The translations under genes and the position numbers were made by a program. A DNA stretch of 64,000 bases from Anticarsia gemmatalis (Eukaryota; Arthropoda; Insecta; Lepidoptera; Erebidae): the NCBI RefSeq assembly GCF_050436995.1, contig NC_134745.1, positions 682,001-746,000 on the forward strand, written 5' to 3'. The notes under the pieces were generated by a model. That model saw only the letters and a program-made list of their open reading frames with translations, had not been told where the DNA came from and made no database searches. Positions 45,155-55,762 of this stretch are shown here, one piece after another; position 1 is the first letter of the stretch; each line of letters starts with the position of its first letter.

Positions 45155-46051
45155 GAGCCAGAGATCAATCTTATCTCCAAAATAAAGCTGACTATTGAGT
45201 AACAGAGTTAAAAGTGCTCACTGTAGACATTATTTTTTAAAATTTTGAACATTTAATTTAAATAGGTGCAGAAAAGATACCGATAAGTTCCAATATTCAA
45301 CCACCATAATTTATTTCTTAGCCGCCTATATTTCAACCCCCATAATTTCTTTACAAACTAAAACTCCTAAACCTCTAACCCTCTAAAAATCATTAAAAAG
45401 ACTGACATAACACACAATACGCTTCCTTCCTAATGTTTTTATAAGTTGTATGCAGGTGGTGCAACCCTTTGCGTTAGATCGCTTCCGCTTGTCGCTCACT
45501 ATGTCACAATACACGCGTGTTTCGAGGCCTCGGCCAAAGATTTTAGTTTTTATGTCGGTTAGATTTTTTGATGTAATTATTGGTTGTGTGATAGAGAATT
45601 TTTGAGAAAGGTCTGGCGTTTTAAATATTTTTCGGTGATAGGATTTCCGGGTGCTTAGGTGTCTTGTGTATTATTTTATTACTATCTTATTTAACTAGGC
45701 AAATTGCGGCCGAAATTCTGAATAAGTGATTGAGCAAATCGTAGCTTGTGCCGTACTTTTGGTGGGTAAAATTCAATAATGTAATTTGGTATTGAAAAAA
45801 TTAGCGTTAAAACTGTGAGTACTTTTTTGTAAACTATAATTCTGCGTATAAATGATTAAAAATACACTAAAGCTTTCTACATTTACGTGTTTTATAAACC
45901 GTGTGAAACTGTATCACAATGCAAATCCGATCAAATTCCCAATAATCACCATTTAACCATTTATACGAGTGAGGGCACGTTAGCTACAATTAATTCCCTG
46001 CAGAGGGTAGCATCCCTCTTGCAAGGGAGGGTGGGAGCGAGCCCACTTACT

Positions 46052-46060
46052 GTTCCCACG
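46052..46060 (-). promoter_or_regulatory. Su(H)/CSL-type site in Hey intron 2
   Basis: GTTCCCACG, which is CGTGGGAAC on the strand of Hey, is a strict consensus match. It lies in a GC-richer patch together with GGGAGGGTGGGAGCGAGCCC. Function is inferred from Hey being a Notch target. Confidence 0.35.
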
Positions 46061-47104
46061 GCTGGGACAGTGCGATGTGGGATTGATTTATCTCTGCTAA
46101 TATGGTTCGTACGTGAGTTAATGCAAGTCAGAGTGGTTAAGTTAAGATACCTTTTAGCGTAAAAAAAGTGGATTAGTACCTACTCTAAAGAATATTTTTA
46201 ACTTGAAATTCACTTTCTTTGTAGAAAGGTAAATTTTAATAGTTTATGAAAAATAAGTTGATAAGTGTATTTTTAGCGATAGTGCATTTATTTATTTCGA
46301 TAGTATTTCTGAGTAAACCATTGTCATAGCCATGAACATGAAACTGAAACATTAAACACCATTACATTTACGGTATGATTTGCAACATCAGTAAAAGCTA
46401 GAAGGAAATCAACATCAGTAAAAGAAAAACATTTGCTCATTTCTACAAAATCTTTCACACACCAAATGTATCCAAACACCCATTTCAATAAGCGATCAAA
46501 ATCACATAATCTCAACAAAAAGCCAAGACAAATTAAATAACCATAACAGCCCACAATGGACCGGCTGACCACCGCCGCAGTGTGCGTACACATATTACTT
46601 CACAATCTTACACCTGGCGCTAACAAAAACTCAGGAAGTTGATAACTGCACACTGGTCCACTTTTTGTCCCACTCACACTTACAAGATTAGAGAAAGATG
46701 GAGATAATAACAGTGTGGTAAAATCTTGGTGAGAATTTTGTCTCGCTTACACGTTTGAGAATAGAATGAGAGAGAATTATGTGTGTGTTTGTTGTTGTAA
46801 AATTTTATATGATTTTAATAAAGTTATCCAAAGTTATGGTTTATCAAAATCTTGTGGGATGCTTGCTTGTTCGATAGTATTAATTTTAATATACGCCCAC
46901 TAGCTTTCTTACATTGTCAACATGTTTGTTTTGGTCTAAGATTTGATCCTTATAATGAAATTTATTAAAAGTTGAAGTATTTATGAAATTACGAAACCTT
47001 AATAGACACACTGAAAGTATTGATCGGTGAATTTTGGACATCCCACGCACGGTCATCTGATCCAAACTAAGCAGGCATGTACCTAATACATTTAAAGATA
47101 AATT

Positions 47105-47235
47105 AACAACCAAGCTTAGAACAGACACTCAAGCACACACACAAATATTTGTATCGGGTGAAATTCGAAGTCACCAAGCGCGGCGCTACGATTATTGCGA
47201 CGAGGTGTCAGCGTTAACCACTGTGTCAAACGTGC
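47105..47235 (-). repeat. tRNA-derived SINE, decayed
   Basis: CACACACAAATATTTGTATC, GGGTGAAATTCGAAGTCACC and GTCAGCGTTAACCACTGTGT are the inverse of the SINE type seen at 700-835 (head with A box on the right). Confidence 0.45.
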
Positions 47236-47989
47236 TGTTAAATACAAAAACAATAATTAAATATATACTAATTTAAACCGAATTCCTTCAACAAAGGAAA
47301 CGAGAACCGCAAAAGAACAAAACAACACACTTTTTTCTTACACAACATATCCATTTCCGGCCATTACTTCCGACCGCAGTAGCCTACGTCTGAAGGAACT
47401 TCGCAACACTGACCCGGCGTAAATAGCCGATGGGTGGCGGAAACACCCGAGGATGCGGTTTGTATGCAGTATTGATAGTTTGTAAAGTTCAAGCTTTGAC
47501 CACTAATATAATTGATTTGATGTTACCGCATTTTAGGACCCTCCCGGAACAATGTTGGTTTTGAAAACGTTATTGTGATTTAATTTAGCGGAATGTGGTT
47601 TCAAATTACGTTTTTGATACGTTTTCTAACACACACGCACTCATAAGATACTTTTTAAATGCAAAAAATGTGAATGACAATTTTTAATTGACTTTTCTTG
47701 CGAGTGTGTTAATTCACACTTATCAATATATACCTAACATTCTATTCGAAGCGATCAAGCTTTTAACGAAAGCTACGCTTCATTTATTTGGTTTATTTAT
47801 CTCTAAGCAATACGACCAAGGTTAATTACATTGTTTACTACATTAACTCTGATTCATAAGTATATATCTATAAATAACATATCCCATTTAGTATGATAAT
47901 AAAATATTATCTTTACCGCAACTAATAAAATTGTAACAGCAAAGACAATATTTGCTGGACAGCCAAATAATAAGATAGATAGAGAAAAG

Positions 47990-48150
47990 GTTAGGTGCAT
48001 ACTTGCGTAGGTACTCGTAACCTGTGGTCCAGTATGACAAGATGTATGGATGTGAATGAGGCAAGGGAAAATTGTAAGGATTGTACCAAGTGGCGTTTGT
48101 ACTTCCATGGGAAAAAGGCTATGATATTATGTATGTTTGTATAGCCATCG
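47990..48150 (-). repeat. Interspersed repeat R, copy
   Basis: GTACTCGTAACCTGTGGTCC, ACAAGATGTATGGATGTGAA and GTAAGGATTGTACCAAGTGG follow the inverse order of copy 1. Confidence 0.6.
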
Positions 48151-48378
48151 TAACATAACGCAGCATTTAAAACTAACAGAAACTAGCCACTCATTAGAAC
48201 AAACTTTGAAATACAATTAAGGCTTTAAACCCTTCATCCTATTACCATTCAAACAGCCTAAAACACACATTACTCTTAAAACTTTGTTCAAACTGCCCGT
48301 AGATCTCATGGTATCATTTACAGGGTACAAAAAGTTTAAATGGTCACCACCTGTCTGTCCCGGACCCGGAAACTGACG

Positions 48379-48387
48379 CGTGGGAAC
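48379..48387 (+). promoter_or_regulatory. Su(H)/CSL-type site in Hey intron 2
   Basis: CGTGGGAAC lies within CTGACGCGTGGGAACATGG, a strict consensus match 2.3 kb from the other intron 2 site. Its flanks are unlike those of the other copies. Function is inferred. Confidence 0.35.
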
Positions 48388-49819
48388 ATGGAAGGACGAT
48401 TGATAAGAGATGGTGGTGATAAGAATGATTTAGATGTATGGTTTTGATGTATTTGGTTGGTGTTTGTCGGTGTTTAAATGTTGTTCACGTGATAATGTCT
48501 GAGATGTGATTCTAGATTCAATTTATTTCTGAAATAAATGTCATTTAATATGAGTCAGATGTCAGAGTGTATGACAAAATATTTTGGTTTATTTTCGTAA
48601 GAGTAGTTTTTCAAAAAACTGTTTTTTTTTGTTGTCAATGTTTGAATTTTCTGCATATAAAGAAATCGATCGTTACCTTGTCTTCATCATACGGTTCAGC
48701 GACTAACTCTCGAGCTTTTATAGTGCGTAAGATTCTATCTGTGTAAGGCACTTAATTTCATCCGCTACTAAGTAAACAAATATTGAATTACATAATAATT
48801 ACGCTGTAGTCATAACATGAAGGATTTACTAATTAGCCCTGAAACTAACAACCTTGTACACAAACTTATGTACGATTTGCACAAGTTTTAATTAACAACA
48901 TATTACATTAAGTTTTGTTTACTAATGTGACATTATATATTGAAGCTATTGCGCGTAACTTTAAACACTTGTTGTGAAATAAAATTATTTAAAAGAATAA
49001 ACCCTTCTCTGTTTCAGAACAACAGACCATAAGAAATCTCCTAGGAAGTAAAAAAATAATAATTAATTTATATCCCTTTGAAGTCAGTGTCAGTGAAAAC
49101 TAACAACTACTTCTTCAGAGTCCATTTTTTAACAAGTTGCCTGCACTTATGTCTGTACCCTGTTCAATAGTTGGGTCTCACGTGTTATAAGCTGTAAATG
49201 CCGTCCAAATAGAAGTAAGAGTTTACGAGAAATCGTAAAAAAACATTTTAAACTTTCGCTTGCGTATTATAGGTAAGGATTATTATCTTTACAATTTGAA
49301 GAAGTAGAGAGCCTTCCTGTCTCAAATCATAAAAGGATCGTACAATTTCTAAAAAAGTTTACAAAAGTATAACAGTAAAATAATCGCGATTTTTTCGAAG
49401 TTCCAAAAAACCTGTTTCAACAATGAACAGGAAAAGCGAATCGAATAGCGAAACTTTTGCTTTTTAATGTTATTTTACGTTTCACCGTTACGGTTTAAAG
49501 GAAACGGAAATGAAACAGGTTCGTGAAGAATTAATTGCTAACGGACACGACGCGAGTGAATTTTGTATTGAAACTTGAAAGATGTATGAATGCACGTGGC
49601 ACTGTCTACTCGTGTGACATCCGGTGCGAAAATGCACCGGTTTGGGTAAACTAGTATTTGTACATTTAATATTTCGGGTAAACTTGTATTAGTTGTATTT
49701 GGGTAACTTTCAAAGCATTGGTAAAAAAATGTAAGTACTTCGTCTTTAAAGCTTAGCTTATTTTAATGTGATACGTGTTATAATGAAATAATTGACCATG
49801 TGAACCGAGGTACTGTATT

Positions 49820-49930
49820 GCCGAGGTATATACCGAGAAGGTCTTGTGTTCGATTCAGAGTCGGGTAAATTGTTGTGTAGATTTTTCGACTGGTATTGGT
49901 ATGTTCTTAATAATATAGCATGGAGGAGTG
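49820..49930 (+). repeat. SINE fragment
   Basis: GCCGAGGTATATACCGAGAA, GTCTTGTGTTCGATTCAGAG and TGTAGATTTTTCGACTGGTA resemble a tRNA-like B box followed by a SINE body. Confidence 0.4.
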
Positions 49931-50640
49931 TCAGAGAGTTATAGCCGGAAAAAGCTAACACTTTTCCGAGTAATACCAAGATAATTTTTATGTTAGTAAA
50001 CAGCGAATAATAAAGCATTAAAATTTTCCTTATAGTAGTTAGTTTTCGGAAGTTTTATATACTTTTAAGCGTTATTTACCAAGTTACGTAGTATTTCGTC
50101 ATCAAAACAAAGCTATGGGAGACCTTGGCCGACATAACTTGAAAGTTATAGTGTTATGTTTGAAGGACATGGCATTGAAAACATTGCGGAATTTCTGCTC
50201 AAAACTTGTAATGTGAAGGTGGCCCTTGAAAGTAGGCGAGTTATTTAGAAGAAATGTCACACAAAAAAGTCCTTGGAAAAAGGAAAGTAGGAAAAAGGGG
50301 TGACGCTTCATCATGTACGGCAGTCAGTTTTTTTTGCAGGGAGAATAAAGTTTACTATTTCCAGCTTCAGTGTGTTTAAAAGATAATCTAAACTCTAAGT
50401 TGCTTAAGACTTTATTTAACATATTTTTTTAGGACCACCAGGGCAATTTACGAAAACCTTACCAACTTCTAACACGCCCTCGCAATTCTTCGCTAAAATA
50501 TCACTAAAAGGCAACAGGCCATACAATTAAGATATTGTTTACAAACAGAGATAGTTTAGAGCCTATCCGAATATACTCTTTTCTGATCTTTTACCAACAA
50601 TTAAGAGTAGTAAGTTTCTTTAATGTGACATTAAACCTAC

Positions 50641-50849
50641 CTTTAGCATGCAACATCTTCAAGTGATCAACAGTCAGCTGCAGTATCTCTGCTTTCTCCA
50701 GTTTGGCACTGCCCTGTTTCTCGCAGGCGGCCGGTACGAGTCGCTTCAGTTCTGTCAGGGAGGTGTTGATGCGGTCTCGCCGCTTCTTCTCTATCACTCC
50801 TCGACGCCTCTTGCGAGTCATCAGCTGGCACGAGTCGCCGCCTGGAGAC
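50641..50849 (-). CDS. Hey: Hey, coding exon 2 (bHLH domain)
   Basis: The exon runs from acceptor TTTCTTTCCAG to donor AAAG|GTAGGT and supplies residues 63-133 in one block. The bHLH covers about 74-131: basic region TRKRRRGVIEKKRRDRIN, helix 1 LTELKRLVPAA, loop CEKQGSAK, helix 2 LEKAEILQLTVDHLKMLHA. Gly80 stands where Hairy/E(spl) proteins have an invariant Pro, a Hey-specific trait linked to binding CACGTG-type E-boxes rather than N-boxes. The E83/R86-R87 positions that contact DNA are present. Vertebrate Hey genes split the bHLH with introns; here it is uninterrupted. The first residues (SPGGDSCQLM) link to exon 1. The short open frame starting at M73 seen in isolation is not the true start. 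Confidence 0.97.
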
Positions 50850-51468
50850 CTGGAAAGAAACGGTATGATTTAGGTTGGTAGAATCTTTTAGCCCGTGAAA
50901 TGGGGAATAGAACGTTACCGTTGTACTGTATGCGCTATATAACGTGTGTGTATGTAACACGCCGCTGCGAGGAAGGCAAAGGTAAGTATAGAAAAGGAGT
51001 AAAGAACATTAGTGGTAAAGAAATAAAACTTTAGTTAAAGTGAATAAACAATAATTTTGTTTTAACACACGACTTTGTATGGTAGTATATTTAACTTTTA
51101 ATATTACTGTAACATTTTATCGCAACTGTAAAGAGATTGTTTCATCTAAAACGTTTTTAAGTGTATTCAATTTATGCGTAGTGACAATAAAATATCGGTG
51201 CGAAAGTATACTAAGCCCCCTTACGCACTAGCGGTTAACCGCGGAAGCGGCTAGCCGCGCGGTTAGCCGCTTTTCCAGTTTAATATGCAACCGCTTATGA
51301 TTGTACGCACTAAACCGCCACAAAATTTCAACCGCGGCGGTTGAATGGAGTGTCGCGGCCCGCTTCGCGGCCCGCTTCGCGGCTAGCCGCCATCTTGTGT
51401 ATACGCACTGGCGGTTAGTTTGCGGCGAGCCGCCGGTGAAGTATGCACGTATTTTCAGTTGCGCAGCC

Positions 51469-51525
51469 ATGAACTTCGACACAGAGAAATTCATTGTTGA
51501 AATTCAACAACGAGAAGCTATTTAG
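51469..51525 (+). pseudogene. MADF-domain ORF remnant of Harbinger
   Basis: ATG followed by NFDTEKFIVEIQQREAI then a stop. This is the start of a MADF (Myb/SANT-like in Adf-1) domain, the DNA-binding accessory protein encoded by animal PIF/Harbinger elements. The remaining 90% or more of the domain is deleted. Confidence 0.6.
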
Positions 51526-51542
51526 AATTGTGAAGGAGCAGT

Positions 51543-51734
51543 TTATAAGAATAGAGATTTAAATTTAAATTTCTCTTCGGGTTGGATACAGTCACGAAAT
51601 TTAGTAACTTGTCCTTTGATGCTGTCATATAAAACTGTTAGTAGTTCTTCAAATGACGAAACACTCATTCTAACATAGCCGAAAAATTTATCTTGGTGCT
51701 TCTTCAGTTCTTGAAAACAAAACGTTGCGTGTTT
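51543..51734 (-). pseudogene. Harbinger transposase N-terminal remnant
   Basis: A 63-codon open stretch contains KKHQDKFFGYVRMSVSSFEE, then LLTVLYDSIKGQVTKFRD and IQPEEKF. It matches the region just before the DDE core in HARBI1-like transposases (typical pattern FYxYFRMSxxxFxxLL...FR..I.PEE). No initiating Met is visible and the catalytic DDE part is gone. It is not functional. Confidence 0.75.
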
Positions 51735-51847
51735 CTAGTAAAGGATGAATCCAGTATCTTTTTTTATTTTTCTTTCGTTGTTTTCGGGAGTAAATATAAA
51801 TAGCACAATCTCGACGGCGTCCATTTAGTTTATGAGCCACGCGCCTT

Positions 51848-51939
51848 CGAGCGGTCCAACCGCTTAACGCGGTTTCATCGCGGCTGACCGCTATGGCGGC
51901 TAACCGCGACGAAACCGCGTTAAGCGGTTGGACCGCTCG
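51848..51939. repeat. 92-bp imperfect palindrome in Harbinger element
   Basis: The left arm CGAGCGGTCCAACCGCTTAA with CGCGGTTTC continues for about 43 bases and is matched inversely by the right arm with about four mismatches around a 5-base centre. It would form a strong cruciform or RNA hairpin next to the right end. Confidence 0.8.
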
Positions 51940-52865
51940 AGTCTAACCGCCTAGCGGCCAACCGCTAGTGCGTAAGGTCCCTTAAAGAAACAATGGATTA
52001 CGATGTGTATAATGTGTATGTTTTTATAATTTTAATTGGAATGAGTATGCTGTGGACAACTCTCTTAAAGAATCAAAGATCATTAAATTTTAAATTTTTT
52101 CATTTACCAAATTGATTACTTTTGAGCATCAATTAAAGTTTTTTATCATGAAATAATCAGAAGATTATATACTTTCTAAAGAGTACTGTGTATATCAACA
52201 AATCACTTACGTGTTGTTTATATTTCAGTATCGGCCATGACAGTTAGTTTTTGTCTATGTTTATCTCTCACCGACCTTGCGGAGAGATTTATTTGCTTGT
52301 GTACATCTCTGGACAAATATCAAGTTAAATAACTGAAGTAAATATCTTATGTAATAGTATAAAGTACACGTTGTAATAATGTTTACACTTGTTTTTCTTG
52401 TTTACAGTGGAAATAAATGTGTAGTAACTTAGTAGAGAGAGTTGAAAGTTTATTTACTTAGCATTAGTTATAAAATTTTTAGTGTCTTAAAAAGAAAAGG
52501 GTCTTTGAAATACGGGTCATATATGAGTTTCGTTGGCTAATTGAGTAGATTATTTGATTAAAGTCTGCATTTTTTTAAATTTACGGCATAGACTTATAGT
52601 AAAATATCTTTACGATAAGTGAAGAGTGTATTTCAAGTCAATAGTTTGTATGTTTGAACTCAATCACAACAAAACTTCAAAATTGATTTTTACTAACCGA
52701 CGAAGCCGCGGGCAAAAACTATTTATTACATAAAAAAATGTAAATTACTAGTTTTCCCTTAATATTTCCTTTTATATGTATACAAGATGAATGTAATATA
52801 ACAGACACATATCGTCCAATTACACTACACACTCTACATGAAATTGAGCACTTAATTAAACTTTA

Positions 52866-52940
52866 TTAACTGCGTAGCGCCGGCTACGAGCGTAGCGTCC
52901 GGTTACGAGTTATGACTCACGCTACGAACTGCGTAGCGCT
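52866..52940. repeat. GCGTAGC repeat cluster
   Basis: AACTGCGTAGCGC occurs at about 52868 and again at about 52926, with CTACGAGCGTAGCGTCCGG and CACGCTACGAACTGCG between. The motif is found in both orientations. It is probably a remnant of a GC-rich MITE in Hey intron 1. Confidence 0.5.
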
Positions 52941-53856
52941 TTGATTGGATTTTTTAAACGAGTGATCAAAGCTTATTAATATTTTTTCGTACACCTGCTT
53001 TGTACCCAAAAGGGTTTTATTTGTATATTTTTAACTAACACGAGATAAACATTTTTCATAAATTTTATTATTTTTTCAAAATACAAGTATTAGCAAATGC
53101 CTTGTAATTAAGGATAACATATTAATAATATTCGAGAATATATAGAACATATTCTATCATTCTAATAAGAATCTTATTAGCCAACATTATAATCAAGCTC
53201 CATTTTAAAAACAGACCCACAAAAATAAATGAAAATATCTATTTGACTAAATTTTTTTCACATTATATATTACTTATTATTATTTTATAATTATTTTTTC
53301 GCATTACTTTTTTCACATTTCTACAACGCTGACTAGTAACATTCAACATGAATATTCAGCAACTATCACATAGAAAGTTAAACTCAAAAACATAGGGGCC
53401 TAACAACTGAATACCATGTAACTGTGCCTAGTTCATACATGTATGTGTATGAAAGTGTATGGATTTCACTTGTTAATGAGAACTATGCTCCAATTAGTGT
53501 CTGTACCGAAATGTGTTAGTAGTATTGTGAAGTACTAGTAACATAGGACGGGTTTGTTTCAGAATTTATTAAAAATTTACCTTATAGTATTCAAAAATAA
53601 AATTACAAAATTATTATATTATCCTATTACAAAATGTGTTTTTAATGAGTATTTTCATTTTAAATTTCGAAAAAATATAATTTGCTAAGCCCGAAGTTTT
53701 CCAATTTACTATACTCTAAATTAACTTAAAAAATGTAAGACTGGTTTGATATTATTCAAATAAATCACTACTTTGAACTTCGACCTAAGTATTAGGCTTA
53801 AAGGACGAACAAAAATTTTCTATTTTAATTCACTAAAGGTTTTAAACTCTACTTAC

Positions 53857-54044
53857 TGCGCATCCTTCGAGCTTTCTTCCGAGAAAGCATCGTCTTCGCT
53901 TTCCGAATGTGTCCTCTTATTGCGCTGCGCAGGCGCAGGTGGAGCCGGCGCTGGAGCTGGTGGGCCCCAGCCGTACCCCCACTGAGGACCCTGGCTCTGG
54001 AGACCAGGGCCTGGCTGTTCCATATGCCTATGATGGTACTCCAT
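53857..54044 (-). CDS. Hey: Hey, coding exon 1 (N-terminus)
   Basis: The ATG at 54044-54042 starts MEYHHRHMEQPGPGLQSQGP and the exon ends GCGCA|GTAAGT. It supplies residues 1-62 plus two bases of Gln63. The joined coding length is 188 + 209 + 518 = 915 bases, exactly 304 codons and a stop, which confirms the phases. The segment is low-complexity (PPAPAPAPPAPA at 28-39), followed by an acidic Ser-rich stretch (HSESEDDAFSEESSKDAQ) just before the bHLH, as in other Hey proteins. The next in-frame Met (residue 8) is a possible alternative start, and a TTG two codons upstream is not expected to be used. The total length is close to vertebrate Hey1 and shorter than Drosophila Hey. Confidence 0.9.
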
Positions 54045-54300
54045 TATCAAAATTTTGTAAAATTCTCACTAAGTTTTTCCACTAATTACACAAAACTGTT
54101 AGTTTTCGTCACTAATGAATAAGTTTTCACGTTTTTGTTGTCGCGTTATCAATGTCCGGGTAGTCCGCGGAGCACACGTGCGCACGCGTCGACGGCTGCC
54201 GCGGAGTGTGGCCGCGTGCCGCCTCGTGTGCCGCCGCCCTAACACACGCTGGGCCCTATCACAACCCCGGGTTATACATCACTTACTTAACTATCCACCA
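54045..54300 (-). promoter_or_regulatory. Hey: CpG-rich 5' region of Hey
   Basis: Upstream of the Hey start, 54150-54260 is unusually rich in CpG for this window (CACGTGCGCACGCGTCGACG, GGCTGCCGCGGAGTGTGGCC). It includes a CACGTG E-box at about 54175. It is likely 5' UTR or core promoter. No TATA box was evident. The transcription start cannot be fixed from sequence. Confidence 0.45.
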
Positions 54301-54611
54301 ACATGTACAATTTTCAGCCTTAAGACTGCAATAATAGAGGTGATATGAAGTGCATGTGTGTCTGGTAATTTTTTTCGCACGACCATTTTGCAATTGCAGT
54401 TCTAAAGAACGAATTTGAACTTTATTTGTGAATTGCTAAGGATGTTTCGTATGTATTTGCAATACACATAGCGATATTAAAATTCATAAAGTTGAGTGTC
54501 ATGTTACTGTTTTGCGAAAATAGACTTTGAATATTAAAGCTATAGTTGAATTTTCTTTGCAGATTTTCGTTAGGGTGCATTACATAGTTGACGGCCGGCC
54601 GCGTGGCCGAC

Positions 54612-54620
54612 GCACGGTGG
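54612..54620 (+). promoter_or_regulatory. Relaxed Su(H)-type site upstream of Hey
   Basis: GGTGGGAAA, about 570 bp before the Hey start codon, contains GTGGGAA. It fits the relaxed RTGRGAR pattern but not the strict consensus because the first base is G. It is a weak candidate for Notch input. Confidence 0.2.
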
Positions 54621-55189
54621 GAAACTATAGACAATTAGGTAACGCAATTTATTCGGGAATATTGGTGTGAATTCGAAGGGGAAGTCCGGGGTTCGAGCGT
54701 GGGACGATGCAAGGATTAACTGCGGACTGTTGGTAGTTAAGTGCAGGATTATAGGGGGAAATATGTATTTGAGTTGGCAATTTAAATTTTCATTTTAGTA
54801 GGGAGCATTGTTTGAGTTTTTCGCGTGGGATATGAGATGAGTGGGTGGCAAGTGAACTTTAAAGATTGCTTTAAACGATGCATCCTATCTACTTTGTATT
54901 CAATTTTGTGAAGCTTAGTTATTCGCATTTGATATCTTTGCAATTTTGTTGACATTTTCTACGAATTTTCTATAAGAGGAAATGCTGCTGAAAATAATAG
55001 AGTGATACTACTATATACAGAGTACATAAAATATATGTTCCAAGCTTCATCTTTGTAGAAGAAATTATTTATTAGTGTCTTGTTTAATTGATTTAACACT
55101 ACTACTAGTTCATACGAAAGCTCGCATGTCTATCATAAGCTTCAACGAGCTTTAACAAAGCTGTACTAATAGTGATATAATGAGTGGTT

Positions 55190-55285
55190 TCCTACAAGCG
55201 CGTGCGCGGCAGACGGCGGCCCGCGGCGGACACGCGCGACACACGCCGGACCGACGCCGGACGAATGCCGGACAACCGTCAGCTA
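55190..55285. promoter_or_regulatory. GC-rich island with tandem CGCCGGA units
   Basis: GCGCGTGCGCGGCAGACGGC is followed by ACGCCGGACCGACGCCGGAC and GAATGCCGGAC, three near-tandem copies of GCCGGAC. It lies 1.15 kb upstream of the Hey start codon. It could be distal promoter or an upstream exon. No repeat copy was noticed elsewhere in the window. Confidence 0.35.
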
Positions 55286-55606
55286 GTTACTATGACGTGT
55301 TTATTAATTGATAAAGCAGTATTCTTTTGTAAATATTGAAAATTGAAACTTGTGATTGTTTCAATAGTTAAGATGTCTTCCGTAGCTTTAGACATTAGAT
55401 TGGCTTTTTGTATGTTCGAATTTAAAGTTCCTAGAGTACCTTGCACCCGCCTTCTCTCGTTCCTACCTTTGCCACAAAAGCATGTTACGCTTGTAATTAT
55501 TTAGAAAGTAGTAAGAAAAATAAGCGGCTTTTCATCACCTACGCGTAAAAAACGTACAACTGGTTTTAAAAAAGACTGAATTAAGTTTACCAGTAGCGCA
55601 ATTCTG

Positions 55607-55762
55607 TATAGTCTGTTCTGTCGAGTATCGAGAGTTTGATATTTAAAATGTACTGCCAAAATAGTTCTTACGGAGCCCGGTGGAGACGCTAAACAGATTA
55701 TCGTGGTAACTATCTCGATAGCTAGTCGGGTGTCAGTAGTCGACAGTAGTAGAGAAGCGAGC
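55607..55762. repeat. Repeat G, copy
   Basis: GTCGAGTATCGAGAGTTTGA, TTAAAATGTACTGCCAAAAT, ACGGAGCCCGGTGGAGACGC and AGTAGTAGAGAAGCGAGCT follow the family order. Confidence 0.6.

Larger units (their letters stand above)
43056..50640 (-). other. Hey: Hey intron 2
   Basis: The donor AAAG|GTAGGT and acceptor TTTCCAG bound a 7.6 kb intron splitting a Gly codon (phase 1). It contains SINE and repeat R copies, a 14-bp-stem hairpin at 45124 and two strict Su(H)-type sites (46052 and 48379). The GC-richer islands near 44100-44290 and 47340-47470 match no repeat recognised here and may be regulatory. No further exon was seen. Confidence 0.8.
51215..51982. mobile_element. PIF/Harbinger transposon, internally deleted
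   Basis: The terminal inverted repeats share CCTTACGCACTAGCGGTT and are flanked by TAA on both sides (51212-51214 and 51983-51985). Subterminal regions are full of GCGG/CCGC repeats, including CGCGGCCCGCTT twice in tandem near 51354-51377. Inside, a + strand remnant of a MADF-type protein (51469-51525) and a - strand remnant of a Harbinger transposase (51543-51734) point at each other across 17 bases. The element is therefore the two ends of a two-gene transposon with the middle removed. It sits in Hey intron 1. Confidence 0.85.
50850..53856 (-). other. Hey: Hey intron 1
   Basis: A 3.0 kb intron with donor GCGCA|GTAAGT and acceptor TTTCCAG, splitting a Gln codon (phase 2). It holds the degenerate Harbinger element at 51215-51982, a Helitron-like end near 52700 (CGACGAAGCCGCGGGCAAAA) and the TAGCG repeats at 52866. 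The rest is AT-rich and unrecognised. Confidence 0.8.

Noticed and set aside
50648..50960. Open frames on both strands overlapping Hey exon 2
   Set aside because: They are out-of-frame or antisense shadows of the bHLH exon; only the frame encoding the bHLH joins the other exons in phase.
51301..51494. Arg/Ala-rich open frames in Hey intron 1
   Set aside because: Apart from the last 18 codons (MADF remnant) they are translations of GCGGC-type subterminal repeats of the Harbinger element.
53773..54122. + strand open frames over Hey exon 1
   Set aside because: Antisense shadows of the Pro/Ala-rich N-terminus.
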